The notes below the pieces were generated by a model. It saw only the letters and a list, made by a program, of their open reading frames with translations. It made no database searches and was not told the DNA's origin. Below, piece after piece: positions 60,601-64,000 of a DNA stretch of 64,000 nucleotides. How positions within the stretch are numbered: position 1 is the first letter of the stretch; every line of letters begins with the position of its first letter. The position numbers were made by a program, and so were the translations under genes. The stretch comes from Aestuariibius violaceus (lineage in GTDB: Bacteria > Pseudomonadota > Alphaproteobacteria > Rhodobacterales > Rhodobacteraceae), in NCBI RefSeq assembly GCF_040779325.2, contig NZ_JBFONT020000008.1, forward strand, positions 1 through 64,000, written 5' to 3'.

Positions 60601-63328
60601 CGCTGATAGGATCACCCTGACGGTTGATCACATCGTAGGGGTCTTCGCCGGCCTCGGTCGCATTCACCTCGGCATTGATCGTGACGGTGTTCTCGTTGGT
60701 CAGATCCCCGCGCAGCGTCTCGTCATCGTCGAAGACAAGGTCGGTCTGATTGAAGATCCCGCCATCCAGAAGGACGTTCGTCATATCAACCGTGGATCCG
60801 TCCTGAAGCAGGAACTGATTGGCGATAATCGTCAGGCCGCCCTCTGCCCCGCTGACCCGGCCGCCGACAGCGCCTCCGTCTGTACCGGTGATGATAAAGA
60901 GGTTGTCTCCGATATTGAGGGTGCTGTCCGTCCCGTTGGCCTGCACAACCCCGCTGACGGAGACCTCCCCGCCAGTGGTCGACACATTGTCCCCCACGAC
61001 AAGCACACCGCCCTCCGCAACCGTCAGTTCGGCATCCAGATCCGTTCCCGGATCAGCGCCGACGGGCGGTTCCCCATCCAGCAGCGTGACATCTGCATTC
61101 AGGTTCAACACACCTCCGTCCTGGACATCGATCGTGTCGATCTCCGACGCGGTATCGATCGTCGCCGTCCCGGTGTTCCCGCTCTCTCCGCTCAGGACAA
61201 GGGCTTCGGCCGTCAGCGCACCGGTCACATCCAGGGTCGCATTGCTGGCAGCGGTCGAGGATACCGTCACGGTGCCGCCGACCTCCAGGGCATCATCGAT
61301 ATCCACATCACCGCCGCTCGTGGACAGGCTACCGCCAATCGTGCCGCTCAGCCGCGTACCGTCGACATCATCTGTTCCCGCATAGTCGCCGGTGATGGTG
61401 CCGCTGCTGACAACCGTTCCGCCGGTATTCGTAACGGTTCCGCCAATGGCCCCGGCGCTGGTCACCTCGCCGCCGCTGTTGTTCACCACATTGCCGGTGA
61501 TCTCGGCATTCTCGGCGACGTTCACATCCCCGGAACTGTCCACATCACTGGTCAGCGTGGCGTTATCCTCGACTGCAAGCGTGCCTGCCGCAGCCACTGT
61601 GACCCCGCTACCGGAATCGTCAGCCCTCACATCAGTTCTGATCGTCAGCAAGCTGTTGTTTCCGACCGATATCACGTCGATCATGGACTCGTTGTTCTCA
61701 CTCCCATCGTCGCCATCGGCGTCGATCGTCACAGTCGCAACATTCCCAGCCGTTCCCGCCATAATCAGACCGGCGGTGTCGAGCGTCGCGTCGGCTGTCA
61801 GGCTGGCAGCCTCGTCGGTGTCGTTGCCGGTCACCGTGACGGTACCGGTCACATCAAGATCGTCATCGACGGTCAGCGCGCCGCCGGTGGTCGACACGCT
61901 GCCGGTCACCGTGCCGGCAAGGGAACTTCCGTCGTCATTCGTACCTACATAGTCGCCCGTAATCGTTCCGCTGCTATCGACGACCCCGCCCGTGTTGGTG
62001 ACTATCCCGGTGATCGTCCCGGCATTCGTGACCGTGCCGGTGTCGGTGTTGGTCACGTTGCCAGCAATCTCGGCATCCGGGCCCATGACCGTGACGTCCC
62101 CGCTGTTCTGGACAACGCCGGTCAGCGTCGCGCTTTCCCGAACAGTTAGCGCACCGGCCTCGGCCACCTCAACCCCGACCCCGTTCGCCGTAACGACGCC
62201 CGCGTCCATTCCGGCAGCGCTGGGGTCTGTCGTCACATTCGTCCCGATCGTAAGCGACCCGTTATCCCCGATGGATATTTCATCGATACTGGAGAGGTTG
62301 TTCTCGGTCCCGTCCGCCCCATCCGCGTCGATGACGACGGTCCCGGTATCCGTGCCGTTCGCCCCGCTGACCACAAGCCCGGTCGTGTTCAGCGCCGCAT
62401 CCGCGGTCAGGCTCGCGGCGTTGTCGTCAACCGTGCCTCTCACGGTGACCGTGCCGGTCGCCACGTCGAGTGTATCGTCGACCAGGATCGACCCGCCATC
62501 GGTCGACACGTTCCCCCCGACCGTCCCGGTCAGCGTGGTCCCGACAGCGTCGTTCGTTCCGTCGTAATCGCCGGCGATGGTCCCTGAGCTGGTGACGGTC
62601 CCACCGTCATTGATCACATCACCATTCACCGTGCCGCTGTTGTTGAACGTCCCCTCCACGGTGACGGTCGTATCGGCGGGCGCGTCGTCTCCCATCGTGC
62701 CGGTGTTGACCAGTGTCGCCTCAGACGTCACCAGGAAAGCACCCAGGCTAGGACTGTCTGCGGTGATGGTCAGTTCACCGTCCCCGGTCAGGACGAAAGA
62801 GCCGTCGACCGCCGCGCCGTCACCTTCGAGAGGGGCTGCAATTTCAGCCTCGACATCTGCGGCAACGAAGATTTCCAAGACACCGGTATTCGTGCCCGGC
62901 GTCGTCGGGTCGGCCAGATTGTAGTCACCCTGCGCCGACCGAATGGCGTCCCCGACAATTCTGTACCCATCAGCCGTAAACGAAATGCTGCTCGGCGCGA
63001 CCGCCCCGTCGTCGATATTGACTACCGCTGTCCCCGAACCCGAGGTCGGCGGGCCAAAAACGACATTGTCGTCATCGCTGTACAGAATGCGCGGGCCAGC
63101 TCCCGCCGCATCGTCCTGCCAGCGCTCATCGACGGTATTCCAGGGATCGTTCTCCAGCTGTATCCCGGGATCAGGAGACCCGTCGAAGAAGAGGGTTTGC
63201 TGCGAGATCGCCTCGTAGGGCATCAGAACCAACGCTACCGCGACCCCCGTCAGGGCGCTCGTGGACAGCAGGCGCGACCGATAACCGGCAGCCGAGATCG
63301 CTTTCGCGACGGAATCAGAAAAAAGCAT
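54644..63328 (-). CDS. Giant autotransporter with repetitive passenger
   Basis: This is about 2,894 residues from the ATG at 63328, whose signal-like stretch (LLSTSALTGVAVALVLMPYE, then AISQQ) is well placed; an earlier start at 63415 would add 29 residues. The passenger is rich in Thr, Gly, Asn and Asp, with continual short turns such as NNSGTVNGDV and NAGTITG, as in beta-helix adhesins. Two sets of long repeats are visible. The last 300 residues are a barrel ending LTAQVRLQF. It should be secreted to the cell surface by the type V route and may be an adhesin; Cys is nearly absent from the passenger. Confidence 0.88.
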   Translation of the reverse strand: MLFSDSVAKAISAAGYRSRLLSTSALTGVAVALVLMPYEAISQQTLFFDGSPDPGIQLENDPWNTVDERWQDDAAGAGPRILYSDDDNVVFGPPTSGSGTAVVNIDDGAVAPSSISFTADGYRIVGDAIRSAQGDYNLADPTTPGTNTGVLEIFVAADVEAEIAAPLEGDGAAVDGSFVLTGDGELTITADSPSLGAFLVTSEATLVNTGTMGDDAPADTTVTVEGTFNNSGTVNGDVINDGGTVTSSGTIAGDYDGTNDAVGTTLTGTVGGNVSTDGGSILVDDTLDVATGTVTVRGTVDDNAASLTADAALNTTGLVVSGANGTDTGTVVIDADGADGTENNLSSIDEISIGDNGSLTIGTNVTTDPSAAGMDAGVVTANGVGVEVAEAGALTVRESATLTGVVQNSGDVTVMGPDAEIAGNVTNTDTGTVTNAGTITGIVTNTGGVVDSSGTITGDYVGTNDDGSSLAGTVTGSVSTTGGALTVDDDLDVTGTVTVTGNDTDEAASLTADATLDTAGLIMAGTAGNVATVTIDADGDDGSENNESMIDVISVGNNSLLTIRTDVRADDSGSGVTVAAAGTLAVEDNATLTSDVDSSGDVNVAENAEITGNVVNNSGGEVTSAGAIGGTVTNTGGTVVSSGTITGDYAGTDDVDGTRLSGTIGGSLSTSGGDVDIDDALEVGGTVTVSSTAASNATLDVTGALTAEALVLSGESGNTGTATIDTASEIDTIDVQDGGVLNLNADVTLLDGEPPVGADPGTDLDAELTVAEGGVLVVGDNVSTTGGEVSVSGVVQANGTDSTLNIGDNLFIITGTDGGAVGGRVSGAEGGLTIIANQFLLQDGSTVDMTNVLLDGGIFNQTDLVFDDDETLRGDLTNENTVTINAEVNATEAGEDPYDVINRQGDPISDLPGEFTISAGGALIGVGTFTNETDATLTLEEASGSDPAAVLEAEDLVNNGIINGDIVIGGAGANAQTIDQGATGDILGDLTINSPGSTLGGDILVATSGGGGNLIINESTSIDEAMNVENATSVNNDGTVLTVTADGALTTDTFDNNADAATTVEAGGSVAATTTATNAGGATLTLEGDGSSAQLTAATLDNDGEVVGGENLDVGSLLNDGIIRGDVVVGGPGANADTIDQGADGEIFGTLTINSAGSTLAGSIRETAPDVDGNLNINVSSTIDGPLNVDNRTTVGGGGTVLTVNGTGALTTGEFTNNASTTIESGGQILGVNEFANSVGATLTLEAGGTLQATTLDNDGEVFGGSNLNVTNIENDGVINGDIVIGGTGANAQTIDQGAGGDIVGNLTINTTGNTLGGDILESAPDVGGNLIINESTTIDEAMNVANNTSVNNSGTVLTVDGPDGALTTETFTNQGGTTTTIENGGVITVTDANPTTNNGVINVENGTFNGSITNQDELTVGEMGQVTGNVVSNDDLDMDGTVTGDVTINNGGNTLGSDDASDPASIGGDLEMTSGTNAVDGALVVTGATTVTGGSSTLDVISGGDLTTTTLNNGGTVNVEDGGEVTVTGGPTTNTASLNVDGTFNGDVNNTTGTLDIGGTGTVNGDVDNDSQMDFAGTVDGTVINDGTINVTGDASVTGDLTNNSTITSSTDGSRIDVTGTFFNDGTIAADATVSTTADAALTIEAGVLEFGANSVISGDVILLGAMNNDGEVTFEEDQALTGNILNNGHIFVGGPGNPSDTAQIDGAGNDINNAAAASSLTVREGSSLTGLGRVDNAGTVTVAGVMSAGETENDNILTVTGTIGGLVDNNATFTLDGTMNGNLENSGDADLEGSIDGNITTSAGSDIDLTGDLDVSGNVDIAGGTTLDVVAGSLTGVDTLDNAGTTTVGGSVGITADAINNTGTLTSTGTLTADVTSDGTLNIENSVDGNLNLTGGTADLTGALDVTGALNNDITIVVDAGDLTVGGLISNDGDITVNGGQLMSSDVAIENNATALLTNAGTIEAPEVRNADGGTLNSTGTIRGDLDNSGDATIRTSVTGDVTTEGTGLTTINGDLVIGGAVLGTGDVVVTAGTTNVDLVDLQGGGSSLTMNVGTSLVTEPGGTVINGGGTFDISGRINTSRLENDGLMTLTSTGTVQGLMDNDADMILNGRVEGDLDNSGIATVEGGESATVTGEFTNEDADSELIVDGALTVAGGVDNAGEVDVNGTLDADVDNSGEVSVDGTLMGDVDNLLDGDVTVAASGTLDGSLDNEAGATATLLNVVTGDVTSDGTVDAEGTIGGSVSNGGTFVATETLGITGSVDTSGDFTVAAGTTSAASVTNDGDLLVTGGSGLTATSIQNDGTMTNDGSVTGSIDTSDTLTQSATGSTDGDITNSGTATMAGSQTGTFENTSGGTLMTGADPFNITGMLDNDGLAEIDGDLTATTIDNSGRIELSGTLNGDVTNTGVIFVDSVQTINGSLTNSGRLGMANGSPGDEVTINGDVSGGGEYVLDVNLTDAGSGESGALADTVVVNGDVTGDITLVFNDLTTDYGQQEDDVIVFDANNDDFSFGSTLPINAGLLVYEPIRVGDGSQIALRDTLNPAIDGIASNITLTQSLIGSIVNRPSSPFVSGLAYEDEDNCGPGGWARALGGTADVEGETEIDGISRPTELTADYYGVQFGGDYACFNGFYRGWDLAFGGIGGINIGETEQPVFLSSVDGSSRARISTNFTEFEQTYLGVYMTASRGPFSADLQYRIENTDFDIRNEARSGSADLGLDSTFSSNAQTLSGSASYFFPVGDTGFGIIPTAGFAITQTETDEIEFDNGERLKIEDSTATVSFAGATLSKSQFAENGLSALNYFGTFTYYDDFGAQFDSVFTRIDTDGSEVETDSSTEKLGGYSELSAGLSYVRILDPGDLANARQFNASVRADARFSENIESYGLTAQVRLQF
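58990..60460 (-). repeat. Three tandem passenger modules, about 160 residues each
   Basis: Units near 60460, 59980 and 59500 begin with I-GD-V-GG-GANA-TIDQGA followed by G-L-IN--G-TL-G-I and INESTTIDEAMNV-type segments. Period is about 480-490 bases. Bounds are approximate. Confidence 0.75.
60838..62593 (-). repeat. Three tandem passenger modules, about 190-205 residues each
   Basis: Units starting near 62593, 61975 and 61408 open with SSGTI-GDY-GT-D and contain GTV-G--ST-GG---DD-LDV--GTVTV and, in the first two, TVTIDADG-DG-ENN. The third copy is more diverged. Bounds are approximate. Confidence 0.75.
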
Positions 63329-63448
63329 TTGAATAAAATCCCAGAGACCTTCCCGCAGGGCAGTTTGCATACGCAGCGTAATCGCGCAACGAGTATCGCG
63401 GGTAAGATAAACCATACGTTGACAAGTTGAGGCGCCTTGGCAACGCCG

Positions 63449-64000
63449 TCAGCCGAGGCGCAAAACCTGCCCGCCGGCGGCCTCCGCATCCTCGGCGTCA
63501 TGGGTCACAAGCAGCACCGGAAGCGCCCTTGCGCGGGCCAATCCGAAGACCAGATCGCGCACCTGCGCGCGGCGGTCCGCATCGAGGCGCGAGAACGGCT
63601 CGTCGAGCAGCAGCGCCGCAGGTTCCGACAGCAGCATCCGCATCAGCGCCACCCGCGCCTTCTGCCCGCCCGAGAGCGTCGCAGGATCACGGTCGGCCAT
63701 ACCGGCCAGCCCCACATCGTCCAACGCCTGGGCCACCCGCACCCGGCGCTCGGCCCGGCTGCCGCCGGGGCGCAGGCCGAAGGCCAGGTTCTCGCCCACG
63801 TTCAGATGCGGAAACAGCAGATCGTCCTGGAACAGAAGCCCGATCCGCCGCTCCGCCGTCGGCAGGCCCGTCACGTCGCGCCCGTCGAGGACGATCCGCC
63901 CGCGCGCCTCGAAATCCCGCGCCAGCGTGCCGGTCAGAAAGGCCAGAAGTGTCGATTTACCTGACCCGGACGGCCCCATCACCGTCAGCACCTCGCCCGG
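63449..64000 (-). CDS. ABC transporter ATP-binding protein, YnjD-like (5' end cut by window)
   Basis: Partial frame: the start lies beyond 64000 and at least 183 codons are visible. It has Walker A GPSGSGKSTLL, a Q-loop in LLFQDDLLFPH, the signature LSGGQKARVAL, Walker B PAALLLDEPFSRLD and an H-loop His in VTHDAEDAEA. The motif pattern resembles YnjD, the ATPase of a putative thiamine-type importer; other small-molecule importers are possible. It ends 120 bases before the giant autotransporter start and is in the same direction, but is probably a separate unit. Confidence 0.8.
   Translation of the reverse strand, partial: PGEVLTVMGPSGSGKSTLLAFLTGTLARDFEARGRIVLDGRDVTGLPTAERRIGLLFQDDLLFPHLNVGENLAFGLRPGGSRAERRVRVAQALDDVGLAGMADRDPATLSGGQKARVALMRMLLSEPAALLLDEPFSRLDADRRAQVRDLVFGLARARALPVLLVTHDAEDAEAAGGQVLRLG

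Noticed and set aside
58256..62149. Open frame of 1,297 codons on the plus strand
   Set aside because: It is antisense to the giant autotransporter, whose repetitive GC-rich codons leave few stops on the other strand. No domain was seen.

Overview
The window looks like a chromosome segment from an alphaproteobacterium of the Rhodobacterales (marine Roseobacter type). The main evidence is a four-gene general amino-acid transporter of the Bzt/Aap type, the rpmH-rnpA-yidD-ttcA-yidC-engB-argB order, the bacterial ATP12 chaperone and the high GC content. No search could be run, so every family name rests on motifs read from the translations.

Region 1 (1-10205) is the right-hand part of an integrated mobile element that starts left of the window. 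It carries a LysR/Rid/VOC metabolic cassette, a Schlafen-like AlbA_2 gene with an apparent late frameshift, a ParB-like protein without ParA, an ArdA antirestriction protein with a hairpin-rich leader, a ParDE toxin-antitoxin pair, an unknown gene, and a small acidic protein coupled to a large serine recombinase. The recombinase gene runs into the 3' half of a tRNA-Arg(ACG) gene, which marks the element's edge.

Region 2 (10206-30135) is mostly core genome. It holds an envelope redox operon (TVP38 protein, flavin disulfide reductase, histidine kinase), the rpmH-to-argB block, a SixA-like phosphatase, the bztABCD amino-acid importer, ATP12, a pseudouridine synthase, crcB and rarA, and then a LuxR-LuxI quorum-sensing pair facing a possible 56-residue protein.

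Region 3 (30136-41432) carries the spc and alpha ribosomal-protein genes on the minus strand, from rpmC to rplQ, with secY, adk and rpoA. The spc run is interrupted between rpmD and rplO by a DUF433/VapC45-like toxin-antitoxin pair on the opposite strand, with a terminator and a good candidate promoter on its two sides. A 28-bp-period array of three 22-bp palindromes lies between adk and rpsM. Several other gene junctions carry hairpins. The S10-type genes that often precede rpmC are not next to it; a promoter-like sequence and a PPK2 gene are there instead.

Region 4 (41624-53262) has a class I PPK2, a TIGR02466-type oxygenase-like gene, and half of a type VI secretion locus: tssK, tssL with an OmpA domain, tssM, tagF, and the phosphatase/kinase pair pppA-ppkA. 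The TssL N-terminus has three related threonine motifs that could be PpkA targets.

Region 5 (53369-64000) has a stand-alone outer-membrane barrel, a giant autotransporter of about 2,900 residues with the same barrel and long internal repeats, and the C-terminal part of a YnjD-like ABC ATPase cut by the window end.
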